Shown: positions 1 to 5,743 of the stretch, piece after piece
How positions within the stretch are numbered: position 1 is the first letter of the stretch
How the letters are laid out: the number at the start of each line of letters is the position of its first letter
Assembly (NCBI GenBank): GCA_026393735.1
Contig: JAPKZP010000745.1
Coordinates: forward strand, 1-8,156
Length of the DNA: 8,156 nt
Reading direction: 5' to 3'
Origin: Acidobacteriota bacterium
Lineage (GTDB): Bacteria; Acidobacteriota; Vicinamibacteria; Vicinamibacterales; JAKQTR01
The notes under the pieces: generated by a model
What the model was told of the DNA's origin: nothing
What the model saw: the letters and a program-made list of their open reading frames with translations, nothing else
Databases searched by the model: none
Program-made: the position numbers and the translations under genes

Positions 1-2
1 AC

Positions 3-539
3 GGCCGCGTGCTGCCGAGCGTCACGGAGATTCTGCGCGGCGTGGGCCTCGTCGACACGACGTTCTTCACCGAGGACGGGCGCACGCGCGGCCGGTACGT
101 GCATGAGGCGCTCGCGCTCGACCATGACGGCGCCCTCGACGACGAGACGCTCGATCCTGCGCTGCGGCCGTTCGTTGACGCCTGGCGGGCCTGCAAGCGC
201 GACAAGGACTTCCGCGTCCTGGCGTTCGAGCAGGGCGTGTGTGATGCCGTGCGGGGCTATGCCGGCACCTACGATCTCCTCGTGCGTGAGGGCGACAACT
301 CCCTGCTGGCCCCGATCCTGATCGACATCAAGAGCGGCCAGCCCTCGCCGTGGGTGTGCCTCCAGACGGCCGCGTACGCGCGGGCGTCCAAGACGCCCGA
401 GATGCCCTTGCTCCGCCGCGCGTCCCTCTGGCTGCGCCCGGACAGCCTCTACCGGCTCGACTTCCACACTGACCGCCACGATGAACGTGTGTTTCTGTCT
501 GCGCTTGAGGTCTACCAATGGAATCAGCAGCACTCGTGA
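3..539 (+). CDS. RecB/Cas4-like PD-(D/E)XK exonuclease of phage recombination (5' end probably cut)
   Basis: A likely DNA exonuclease that would prepare ends for phage recombination. Counting from the GTG at position 9, the visible motifs are a lead-in LPSVTEIL, GRYVH (28-32), Glu74 in an AFE context, GTYD with Asp89, the catalytic DIKSG (Asp106, Lys108) and QTAAY (Gln119, Tyr123). That order (G-x-x-x-H, E, D, DxK, QxxxY) is the RecB-type PD-(D/E)XK core. The cysteines are only C62, C78 and C117, so the Cas4 iron-sulfur cluster is not evident. The frame is open to the left edge (Gly-Arg before the GTG), and relatives usually have some residues before LPSVTEIL, so the true start is probably outside the window. 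It overlaps the next gene by 22 nt. Nuclease fold: confident. The exact substrate is inferred. Confidence 0.85.
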   Translation, partial: GRVLPSVTEILRGVGLVDTTFFTEDGRTRGRYVHEALALDHDGALDDETLDPALRPFVDAWRACKRDKDFRVLAFEQGVCDAVRGYAGTYDLLVREGDNSLLAPILIDIKSGQPSPWVCLQTAAYARASKTPEMPLLRRASLWLRPDSLYRLDFHTDRHDERVFLSALEVYQWNQQHS

Positions 540-1228
540 TTGACCGGACCCCCGCCGTCGAAGCCTTGACGTGGCCCGCTCGCGCCGAGGCCCTCGTCGT
601 CCAGTCCGCCGACCACTACAACGCGGCGGCGGAACTTCTGAAAAGCATCAAGGCGCTGCGGCAGAAGATCGCCGACACCTTTGGCCCACACGTAAAGCGG
701 GCCTTCGACGCACACCGGGCGCTGGTGGCCGAGCAGAAGGCCGCCGAAGCCCCGCTCGTGACAGCCGAGACCACCATCAAGGCGAAACTCGTCGCCTACG
801 ACACCGAACAGGAGCAGATCCGCCGCGAGGAAGCACGCCGCCTCCAGGAGCTTGCCCGGCAGGATGAGGAACGCCGACGGCTGGCGGAGGCCGCCGCGAT
901 GGAGCGGCAGGCGCAGGCCACGGGGGACACGAGTCTCCAGGCCGAGGCTGAGGCGCTGATTGCGGAGCCCGTCGAAGCGCCGGTCATCACCGTTCAGAAG
1001 GCCACGCCGGTAGTCGGCGGTATCAGTTACCGCACAACCTACAGCGCCCGCGTAACCGACAAACTGGCCCTCATCGCCTACGTGGCCGCCCACCCGGCGT
1101 TCGCGGCGCTGTTGGACCCCAACATGCCGGCGTTGAACGCGCAGGCGCGATCCCTCAAGTTGGCACTCCAGATCCCCGGCATCGTGGTCGATGCGAAGCG
1201 CGACATCGCGGCGGGCGCGGGCCGATAG
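518..1228 (+). CDS. Phage coiled-coil protein of the recombination module, function unknown
   Basis: A 236-aa soluble protein. An N-terminal helical part (about 20-95) leads into a highly charged coiled coil rich in E, R, Q and A (about 95-150). A short Pro/Val linker follows (150-165), then a compact C-terminal domain with GISYRTTYSARVTDK and a late ALNAQARSLKLALQIPG segment. The pattern of a coiled coil followed by a small domain ending near 'N-ALNA-A---K---IPG' is familiar from uncharacterised phage proteins encoded between exonuclease and recombinase genes, but I cannot assign a reaction. The ATG at 518 has GAGG at 507-510, 7 nt upstream, inside the previous gene, so the two are probably translationally coupled. 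It might be a partner or scaffold of the nuclease; this is inferred from position only. Confidence 0.8.
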   Translation: MESAALVIDRTPAVEALTWPARAEALVVQSADHYNAAAELLKSIKALRQKIADTFGPHVKRAFDAHRALVAEQKAAEAPLVTAETTIKAKLVAYDTEQEQIRREEARRLQELARQDEERRRLAEAAAMERQAQATGDTSLQAEAEALIAEPVEAPVITVQKATPVVGGISYRTTYSARVTDKLALIAYVAAHPAFAALLDPNMPALNAQARSLKLALQIPGIVVDAKRDIAAGAGR

Positions 1229-1237
1229 GGCACGACG

Positions 1238-1663
1238 ATGACCGACTGGACCTTTTCCGCCACCGTCGACGCGGGAGGCCGCTTGCAGTTCGATAACCGG
1301 GCGGCGTTCGCGTCCTACGTGTCGACGCTGGCGGGGAAGCGCGTGGTCTTGTCGGTGACGGCCGAGAAGCGGCATCGAAGCCTTCGTCAGAACGCCTACT
1401 GGTGGGGCGTCTGCGTGCATCTCGTGTCTGAGCACACGGGCTATGAACCCGAGGAAGTGCACGACCTCGCCAAGAAGATGTTTATTCCGAAGCGCGTCAC
1501 GGTGCGCGGGAAGAACGGGCGCCTGCGTGGGCGCTTCACCATCGGCGGCAGCACCACGAAGCTCAAGTCAGACGAGATGACCGAGTTCATCGAGCGGTTC
1601 CGACGATGGGCCGCACAGGATCTCGGCGTGGTGATTCCAGATCCCGGAGAGGTCGCCGCATGA
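1238..1663 (+). CDS. ninB: NinB/Orf-like recombination mediator protein
   Basis: A 141-aa protein, the size of the lambda NinB (Orf) family. That family binds single-stranded DNA and SSB and substitutes for RecFOR in phage recombination. The recognisable signatures are RSLRQN (47-52) followed by AYWWGV, matching the 'RSL-QN--LW' segment of NinB, and a C-terminal TTKLKSDEMTEFIERFRRW helix (about 106-124) ending in GVVIPDPGE. The ATG at 1238 follows the previous stop by 9 nt, with a weak AGGG-type RBS. The gene ends in an ATGA overlap with the HNH-like gene, as NinB often lies near NinG-type nucleases. Family assignment is by motif memory, without a search. An unrelated protein of the same recombination module is the main alternative. 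Confidence 0.75.
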   Translation: MTDWTFSATVDAGGRLQFDNRAAFASYVSTLAGKRVVLSVTAEKRHRSLRQNAYWWGVCVHLVSEHTGYEPEEVHDLAKKMFIPKRVTVRGKNGRLRGRFTIGGSTTKLKSDEMTEFIERFRRWAAQDLGVVIPDPGEVAA

Positions 1664-2055
1664 CGGGCCTCCGTTTCCCCAAGCCGGCCCCACGCCTGCT
1701 GCAGCAGCGTGCGCGAGCGGCCGACCTGGCGCGTCGGGATCGGGCCGAGTCGGATCAAGTGCACGCCCGGAGCGGTGGACGCTGCGAGGTCATTGTCCAC
1801 ACGCCGATGGTGCTCGCGGGGCTGGGGCGCGTGACGGTGCCGGTCCAATGCCCGCGGCGCGCGGCGCCCGGCAACCATCACCTCCTTGGAGGATTTGGAC
1901 GACGGAACCGGGGCCGGTCGATCCTCGCGGCCCATCGTCTTGCGGTCTGTGCCCGATGCCATCAAAACATCACAGGACACGTCCTCGTGCCGTGTGGCAC
2001 GCCAGCCGAACGCGAGTCGGCGTACCGCGTCACCTACCGGGAGGTCTCGACATGA
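1660..2055 (+). CDS. HNH-type endonuclease-like protein (possibly NinG-like)
   Basis: A 131-aa basic protein. Cys42 and Cys64 could form one half of a zinc site and Cys97-x-x-Cys100-His101 the other. Between them lies NHHLLGG (72-78, with the tandem His73-His74 typical of the HNH first strand), then NRG and a helix with HRLAVCARCH (92-101). This matches the usual phage layout 'C..C...HH...GG...N...L..CH'. The conserved central Asn is not certain (Asn83 is the best candidate), and about 21 residues are inserted between the first two cysteines, so activity is not assured. The start ATG at 1660 overlaps the preceding TGA and has GGAGAGG at 1646-1652, 7 nt upstream. A role in branched-DNA cleavage beside NinB is plausible but inferred. 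Confidence 0.65.
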   Translation: MTGLRFPKPAPRLLQQRARAADLARRDRAESDQVHARSGGRCEVIVHTPMVLAGLGRVTVPVQCPRRAAPGNHHLLGGFGRRNRGRSILAAHRLAVCARCHQNITGHVLVPCGTPAERESAYRVTYREVST

Positions 2056-2330
2056 AGATGCTCGCCCGACTCGTCGCGTGGTTCAGGCGTCGCCATGAGG
2101 CGCCACGGCACTATGCCCGTTCACGCTGCCTGGCGTGCGGCGGCACGTATGCCATCACTTCTAAAGGTCTTTGGCGGCACACATGCCGTCGCACGAAAGA
2201 GGGCGCGGGGCTCGTGGCTCCAACGGCAACGATCCCTGGGAAGGCTCTGGCTGGGAGAGCAGTAACGGAAGGGCCGGATGTTCCGGTTCAGAGTCCCGCG
2301 CCCGCTGGGTCGAGGGAGGTGCGGTCATGA
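2052..2330 (+). CDS. Small zinc-knuckle protein, function unknown
   Basis: A 92-aa protein starting in an ATGA overlap with the HNH-like gene, with GGGAGG at 2039-2044 placed 7 nt before the ATG. A basic amphipathic N-terminus (MKMLARLVAWFRRRH) is followed by a single candidate zinc site, C26-x2-C29-x13-H43-x-C45, in the stretch RCLACGGTYAITSKGLWRHTC. The C-terminal half (about 50-92) is Ala/Pro/Gly-rich and probably disordered. One CCHC-type knuckle next to recombination genes suggests a small nucleic-acid-binding accessory protein, but no family is recognised. Confidence 0.65.
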   Translation: MKMLARLVAWFRRRHEAPRHYARSRCLACGGTYAITSKGLWRHTCRRTKEGAGLVAPTATIPGKALAGRAVTEGPDVPVQSPAPAGSREVRS

Positions 2331-2497
2331 CGCCGTGGGCCGCGTTCATCGTGGGCGCGGTGTCGGCGTCCGTCGTGTGGTTGTTTTTCGCCGCGTGGCT
2401 GTGCGATCAACGCGAGGCCGCGTACCGCGAACTGCATCAACTGTGCCGGTGCCGACTGGATCCGGTAGACGGAGCCGACCATGACGCCGCAGCCTGA
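2327..2497 (+). CDS. Small single-span membrane protein (56 aa)
   Basis: The ATG at 2327 overlaps the previous stop (ATGA) and has GGGAGG at 2314-2319, 7 nt upstream; this is the reason for choosing it over in-frame upstream starts. The protein begins MTPWAAFIVGAVSASVVW, and residues about 4-25 form one hydrophobic span ending at Trp-Leu-Cys. A charged tail of about 30 residues follows, containing CRCRLD. There is no lipobox or signal-peptidase site, so it is probably an integral inner-membrane protein; the orientation is unclear. It overlaps the next small membrane gene by 17 nt. The role is unknown. Confidence 0.6.
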   Translation: MTPWAAFIVGAVSASVVWLFFAAWLCDQREAAYRELHQLCRCRLDPVDGADHDAAA

Positions 2498-2651
2498 CGC
2501 GACCATCGTCCTACTCGGGATCGCGGCGCTCGTCGGCTGGGGCGCCGGGTTCGCCCTGGCGGTCTGTCTGTTCTGGCGGCGGATTCGGGGCCATGCGTGT
2601 GTATCGGAGGAGTGGCGCCGCGTGCGGGCGTGCCGGGACGACGCGGCATGA
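2481..2651 (+). CDS. Second small single-span membrane protein (56 aa)
   Basis: A 56-codon frame of the same length as its neighbour and also opening with Met-Thr-Pro. GGAG at 2471-2474 sits 6 nt before the ATG. Residues about 8-32 (IVLLGIAALVGWGAGFALAV and the following CLFW) form one membrane span. A basic Arg-rich tail (WRRIRGHA, then EEWRRVRACRDD) would be cytoplasmic by the positive-inside rule. It overlaps the preceding gene by 17 nt, and its stop forms an ATGA overlap with the next start, so coding is supported on both sides by coupling. The two 56-aa proteins share layout rather than clear sequence identity and could be a pair acting together. The function is unknown. Confidence 0.6.
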   Translation: MTPQPDATIVLLGIAALVGWGAGFALAVCLFWRRIRGHACVSEEWRRVRACRDDAA

Positions 2652-3103
2652 TCCCCCTCCGGGTGTACGCCCAGGCGGGCGCGGGCGCGTACCGGGCGCT
2701 GGCCCTCGCGGTCATTGGCCGGGCGGTCAAGGATGCCAACGCACTGTCTCCGACGCTCCGACGGGCGCTCCAGAGACCCCCCGACGCCTCTCGGCAGATG
2801 CGCCCCGACCGACGGGCGACCGTGGCCCACGAGCGGCGTATCGTCTGCGAAATTGCGCGGGTCTTGGGGGCCCATCGGTTTCTGTCGGAGGACGACGCGA
2901 TCTGGTGGGAACTGGCGGGGCTGGACCGTGACTCGTCGCAACGGGCCTGGGCCATCACGCACCGTCCCACTATCGTCGCGTTGACGATGCTCAACGAGGA
3001 CCACACGCGGCGCCTGGCACGGCTCGTGGCGACGGCCGAGGCGCAGAGACAAGGGCCCCGGGGGGTCGTGCGACGACGCCCGAGAACGGAGCGTGTCTCG
3101 TGA
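2648..3103 (+). CDS. Hypothetical phage protein (151 aa)
   Basis: A basic, mostly helical protein without transmembrane segments. The start ATG at 2648 overlaps the preceding TGA; a GTG at 2597 in the same frame would add 17 residues but lacks coupling. The most distinctive part is a central helix, RRATVAHERRIVCEIARVLG, followed by FLSEDDAIWWELAGLDRD. This resembles a short 'DD--WW-ELAGLD' segment I associate with uncharacterised small phage proteins, but I cannot name the family. The C-terminus (about 125-151) is a basic tail with GPRGVVRRRPRTER. It sits between the small membrane genes and a winged-helix gene, so a regulatory or replication accessory role is possible but unsupported. Confidence 0.7.
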   Translation: MIPLRVYAQAGAGAYRALALAVIGRAVKDANALSPTLRRALQRPPDASRQMRPDRRATVAHERRIVCEIARVLGAHRFLSEDDAIWWELAGLDRDSSQRAWAITHRPTIVALTMLNEDHTRRLARLVATAEAQRQGPRGVVRRRPRTERVS

Positions 3104-3450
3104 AGAACCTCACGCTCTTTGACATCTACAACCCGGCGCCCGTGGCCCCCGAGGATTTGCCAACGGCGCCGTGGTCGGGGCGGCATCCCGAGACCATCGC
3201 GACGTCCAGGGCGGCGGCCGAGTCCCTCCGCCCGGATCTAACGCGGTTGGCGCGGGTGGTAGTCGACGCGATCGGCGACGGGTCAACGTGTGACGAGGTG
3301 GAACGTCGCACGGCGTTGCCACATCAGACGGTCTCGGCGCGGATTCGTGAACTCGCGCAGGCCGGGCGGATCGTGGCGACGTCAGTCCGACGCCCGACCC
3401 GCAGCGGACGCTTCGCGGTGGTCTGGGCGCGGACGGGAGGCCCTTCGTGA
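3100..3450 (+). CDS. Winged helix-turn-helix DNA-binding protein
   Basis: A 116-aa protein whose C-terminal half (about 45-112) reads as a winged helix. A first helix (LRPDLTRLARVVVDAIGDG) is followed by TCDEVERRTALPHQTVSARIRELAQAG, a helix-turn-helix with the recognition helix around HQTVSARIREL. The wing strands are GRIVATSVRRPTRSGRFAVVW. This 'switch on, choose arms, GRI' architecture is common in small phage regulators and replication accessory proteins. The N-terminus (MKNLTLFDIYNPAP) is a short extended tail. It uses GTG at 3100 in a GTGA overlap, with GGAG at 3088-3091. It immediately precedes the replication genes and could regulate or nucleate them; this is inferred. Confidence 0.75.
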   Translation: MKNLTLFDIYNPAPVAPEDLPTAPWSGRHPETIATSRAAAESLRPDLTRLARVVVDAIGDGSTCDEVERRTALPHQTVSARIRELAQAGRIVATSVRRPTRSGRFAVVWARTGGPS

Positions 3451-3548
3451 TCGCCCTACCTGGGGTGCCGGAGTGGTGGGCGTTGACGGTGGCAGCGGTG
3501 GTCCTGGTGGTGCTGCGGTACGGGCCGGGTTGGCGGGGGCGGACATAA
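3447..3548 (+). CDS. Tiny single-span membrane protein (33 aa)
   Basis: A very short gene starting at GTG 3447 in a GTGA overlap with the winged-helix gene. A strong GGGAGG RBS at 3435-3440 lies 6 nt upstream. The predicted protein begins MIALPGVPEWW and continues with a hydrophobic run, ALTVAAVVLVVL (residues 12-23), then a short basic tail ending in RGRT and TAA. This would be a minimal membrane peptide with a Trp-Trp interfacial anchor. The RBS strength, the exact stop/start overlap and the hydrophobic composition support it; the short length keeps confidence moderate. It is the third such protein within 1.3 kb. Confidence 0.5.
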   Translation: MIALPGVPEWWALTVAAVVLVVLRYGPGWRGRT

Positions 3549-3573
3549 CTCGTGGGCGAATGGGGTGGCGGGA

Positions 3574-4434
3574 ATGGCACGAGGACGAATGATTTCAGGT
3601 GCGCTCTCGACGTCGCGGCGATTCGCGCACGCCCGCGATCGTGGCGGCAAACTCGGGGAGTTCTGCCAACTGCTGTTTCCCCTGCTCAACGCCCACGCCG
3701 ACGATTTCGGGCGGCTGGCCGGAGACGCATTCACCGTGAAGGCGTTGGTGCTCCCGACGTCGCCCCGGCGTGAAGCTGATTTCGAGACGGCCCTTGGCGT
3801 GCTCACCGACGTCGGGTTGATTCAACGGGCGGTGGTGGGTGGACAGTGCGTGATCCAGGTGGTCGGATTCGATAACCACCAAACCGGACTCCATCGACGC
3901 ACTACGAGCAAGTATCCAGAAATTGCGCCAGAAAACGGAGATTGTATGGAACTTCCGGGAACTTCCGAGAACTTCCGGGGGATTCCCTCTGAAGAGAAGA
4001 GAACAGAAGAGAAGAGAAGGGAAGGGAAGGGAAGGGAAGGCGCATCCGCGCACTCCGACCCTATCACGGCCTTGGTGGAACTCTGGAACGCCGGCACGAC
4101 CCCGCCAATCGCGAGGTGCCTCCAGGTGAGCGAGACGCGACGACGGAAAGCGCAGGCCCGGTTGCAGGAGCGTGTCTTGGACGAGTGGAGCCAGGTTATC
4201 GGGCGGATTGAAGCCAGCCCGTTCTGCCGGGGCGAGAACGACCGCGGCTGGGTCGCCACGTTCGACTGGCTACTGCAGCCCGATGTGGCGGTGAAGGTGT
4301 TGGAGGGCAAATACGACGCCCGGCCGCGTGTAGTGCCGCTGAAGCCCGTTGACACTGGCCCGACGGATGCGGAGGTGGCTGCCGACGTGCGCCAGCGGCT
4401 CGCCGCCCGCCGTGCGAACGGAGGCCGCCCATGA
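3574..4434 (+). CDS. Phage replication initiator (lambda O-like organisation)
   Basis: A 286-aa protein starting at ATG 3574 (MARGRMIS), the usual opening of this family. A GTG at 3565 would add only three residues, and GGGGTGG at 3562-3568 serves the ATG. The N-terminal domain (about 1-115) has FCQLLFPLLNAHADDFGRL, LVLPTSPRR and a winged-helix-like region ending QVVGFDNHQTGLHRRT, typical of phage replication proteins that bind the origin. A linker (about 125-158) is low-complexity, EEKRTEEKRREGKGREG. The C-terminal domain (about 160-250) has ALVELWNAGTTPPIARC, SPFCRG and WVATFDWLLQP...VLEGKY, a module shared by many phage replisome organisers. The linker DNA contains tandem repeats and a purine tract, annotated separately. 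The following gene overlaps by ATGA and looks like the helicase-loading partner. Confidence 0.85.
   Translation: MARGRMISGALSTSRRFAHARDRGGKLGEFCQLLFPLLNAHADDFGRLAGDAFTVKALVLPTSPRREADFETALGVLTDVGLIQRAVVGGQCVIQVVGFDNHQTGLHRRTTSKYPEIAPENGDCMELPGTSENFRGIPSEEKRTEEKRREGKGREGASAHSDPITALVELWNAGTTPPIARCLQVSETRRRKAQARLQERVLDEWSQVIGRIEASPFCRGENDRGWVATFDWLLQPDVAVKVLEGKYDARPRVVPLKPVDTGPTDAEVAADVRQRLAARRANGGRP
3948..3987 (+). repeat. Tandem 10-bp dyad repeats, candidate origin iterons
   Basis: Units at 3948-3957 (GGAACTTCCG), 3958-3967 (identical) and 3968-3977 (AGAACTTCCG), then a diverged fourth at 3978-3987 (GGGGATTCCC). The core GGAA-C-TTCC is a near-perfect palindrome. The fourth unit keeps the symmetry through paired changes (GGGA-T-TCCC). 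The 10-bp period equals about one helical turn and is not a multiple of three, so the encoded residues (ELPGTSENFRGIP) do not repeat. This points to DNA-level selection. The repeats lie inside the initiator gene, between its two domains. Confidence 0.65.
3991..4040 (+). repeat. Purine tract with G-quadruplex motif, candidate origin unwinding region
   Basis: All bases from 3991 to 4040 are purines except C4004. The left part is GAAGA-type repeats and the right part is a 5-nt repeat of GGGAA. The triplets at 4019-4021, 4024-4026, 4029-4031 and 4034-4036 with AA loops form a perfect G3N2 intramolecular G-quadruplex motif. Long mirror-like purine tracts can also form triplex DNA. It starts 4 bp after the 10-bp repeats and encodes the charged EEKR/GKGREG linker of the initiator. 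Confidence 0.7.
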
Positions 4435-4916
4435 CGGACGTCGATGTGGACCAGTTCACGCAGGCGTATCGCCACATGGCGGCGCGTCTCGGGAAGGCCG
4501 CGGACGGGACCGCCTGCATGGATGCCTTTGCGGACGTGCGGCACTATCCGCTGGCCGTTGTCGTGACGGCGCTGGAGCATCTGGGCAAAACCTGCCGCTT
4601 CATGCCCCGTCCGGTCCAAGTGATCGACGCCTGTGGGGATGCCGCTCGCACGCACGCGACACACGGCGGAGATGTGCCGGCCGACATCAATCACGCGCTC
4701 GGCGTGTTCGCCTGCCCGGTGTGCGAGGACACGGGGTTCGAGCGGCGCCTGGCCTGCCCTGGAGTCGGCGTTTGCCACATGGGGCATTGTGGACACGAGG
4801 GCCAGCCGAACACGGCCCACGCCTTCACGCGGCGCTGTGCGTGCTGCGGGTGGAATCCAGTGCTCGCACGCGAGCGGGACGTCATGCGCCGGCCCGCCGA
4901 CGGGGATCGGACATGA
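4431..4916 (+). CDS. Zinc-binding replication protein, helicase-loader-like
   Basis: A 161-aa protein coupled to the initiator by an ATGA overlap, with GGAGG at 4420-4424 placed 6 nt upstream. The N-terminal helical part (about 5-70: FTQAYRHMAARLGK, ADVRHYPLAVVVTALEHL, then FMPRPVQVID) resembles the N-terminal helical domains of phage helicase loaders or inhibitors (lambda P / SPP1 G39P-like in style). The second half is cysteine- and histidine-rich: CPVCEDTGF (C95, C98), C109, CHMGHCGH (C115, H116, H119, C120, H122), H130 and CACC (C136, C138, C139). That could hold two zinc ions; the CxxCxxTGF stretch is like DnaJ-type and zinc-ribbon knuckles. Position directly after an O-like gene supports a loader role. 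The sequence match is suggestive only. Confidence 0.6.
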   Translation: MTDVDVDQFTQAYRHMAARLGKAADGTACMDAFADVRHYPLAVVVTALEHLGKTCRFMPRPVQVIDACGDAARTHATHGGDVPADINHALGVFACPVCEDTGFERRLACPGVGVCHMGHCGHEGQPNTAHAFTRRCACCGWNPVLARERDVMRRPADGDRT

Positions 4917-5239
4917 GCGTGAGCGATCTGGAAACGCGGCTGGCGCGTGACTTGGCGTTGTGCGGTGTGCCGGCGCCTGTGCGGGAGTATCGCTTTGACC
5001 GGGTGCGACGGTGGCGGTTCGATTTTGCGTGGCCGGCGCAGATGGTCGCTGCCGAGGTGGAAGGTGGGCTGTACAGCCAAGGGAGACATGTGCGAGGCCG
5101 GGGATTCACCGAGGACTGCGCGAAATACAACGCGGCGGCGCTGCAGGGCTGGCGGGTGCTGCGTGTGACCGGCTCGCACATCACGAGCGGTGAAGCGCAG
5201 TTGTGGATTCGGGAGGCGCTTGGACGGGAGGGGACATGA
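4913..5239 (+). CDS. Small PD-(D/E)XK nuclease (Vsr/DUF559-type fold)
   Basis: A 108-aa protein starting in an ATGA overlap. The visible catalytic set is Glu7 (LETRLA), Asp37 in RWRFDFAW, Glu48-x-Glu50 in AAEVEGG, and Lys71 in DCAKYN, followed by GWRVLRVTGSHI. This is the D-(x)n-ExE layout of compact Vsr/DUF559 or VRR-NUC-like enzymes, common in phage replication modules. 'RWRFDFAWP...EVEGG...GRH-RG-GF--DC-KYN-A---GWRVLR' is a pattern I recognise from many phage genomes. Such genes often sit where RusA-type Holliday resolvases are found, so branched-DNA cleavage is the likely job, but the substrate is inferred. The full active-site set appears intact. Confidence 0.75.
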   Translation: MSVSDLETRLARDLALCGVPAPVREYRFDRVRRWRFDFAWPAQMVAAEVEGGLYSQGRHVRGRGFTEDCAKYNAAALQGWRVLRVTGSHITSGEAQLWIREALGREGT

Positions 5240-5739
5240 TGGCGACGACACACTGGAGTGATCGACTCGTGACGATGGGCGCGTGTACTGACGCGGTGGC
5301 ATGGGCACGGACCCAACCGAATCTGACAACCGCGTGGGCGCGGTGCGAACGTGGCGACTGGATGCTCTGGTTGGCGGGTCGTCGCATCGGCAAGCAGGGG
5401 AGCATGGCCCATCGGCGGGTAGTCACGGCTGCCTCGGCGTGTGCGCGGATGGCGTTACCGACGTATGAACAGCGGTATCCGGAGGATAAGCGTCCGCGCA
5501 CGGCCATTCTTTCGGCCGAGCGATGGGCACGGGTGCCAAGCGAAAAGAATCGTGTCGCCGCCTACGCCGCCGCCGACGCCGCCGCCTACGCCGCCGCCTA
5601 CGCCGCCTACGCCGCCTACGCCGCCGCCAACGCCGCCAACGCCGCCGCCAACGCCGCCAACGCCGCCGACGTCCAAGCGCAAGCTAGATTGGCCCAATCC
5701 AACCAGCTTCGCATCCTTGTCCCCAACCCGTTCCGGTGA
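5236..5739 (+). CDS. Alanine-repeat protein, Imm-5-like, function unknown
   Basis: A 167-aa protein beginning at the ATG at 5236 (ATGA overlap, GGGAGGGG just upstream). The N-terminal part has CERGDWMLWLAGR (37-49), RRVVTAASACARMALP (60-75) and EDKRPRTAILSAERWAR (83-99). This layout is familiar from phage proteins matched to the Imm-5-like family, with 'DWMLWL', a Cys-Ala helix and 'RP--AI--AE-WA'. Residues 108-145 are an uninterrupted Ala repeat (AAY, then AAN units), probably a long helix. The C-terminus (QARLAQSNQLRILVPNPFR) does not look like the usual family ending, and the composition changes here, so the tail may have been replaced by recombination. A true immunity role is not implied; phage copies have no known function. 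Confidence 0.65.
   Translation: MMATTHWSDRLVTMGACTDAVAWARTQPNLTTAWARCERGDWMLWLAGRRIGKQGSMAHRRVVTAASACARMALPTYEQRYPEDKRPRTAILSAERWARVPSEKNRVAAYAAADAAAYAAAYAAYAAYAAANAANAAANAANAADVQAQARLAQSNQLRILVPNPFR
5557..5670 (+). repeat. GCC-rich codon repeat (Ala-Ala-Tyr/Asn/Asp)
   Basis: Thirty-eight codons made only of GCC plus TAC, AAC or GAC: one AAY, AAAD, AAAY, AAAY, AAY and AAY, then AAAN, AAN, AAAN, AAN and AAD. The first half carries Tyr and the second half Asn, differing by one base (TAC to AAC), which looks like two separate expansions of 9-12 nt units. Near-perfect codon uniformity suggests recent slippage or recombination. The same DNA gives Pro-Thr and Gly-Val repeats in other frames; these are not genes. 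Confidence 0.9.
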
Positions 5740-5743
5740 ACCC

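Noticed and set aside
524..1462. Long open frame on the - strand (312 aa)
   Set aside because: It mirrors the coiled-coil and NinB-like genes, is rich in R, G, H and L as expected of an antisense frame in GC-rich DNA, and has no recognisable motif or RBS context.
3822..4820. Long open frame on the - strand (332 aa)
   Set aside because: Antisense to the initiator and loader genes. It includes Phe-Ser-Leu/Pro repeats that come from the complement of the purine tract, and it has no domain signature.
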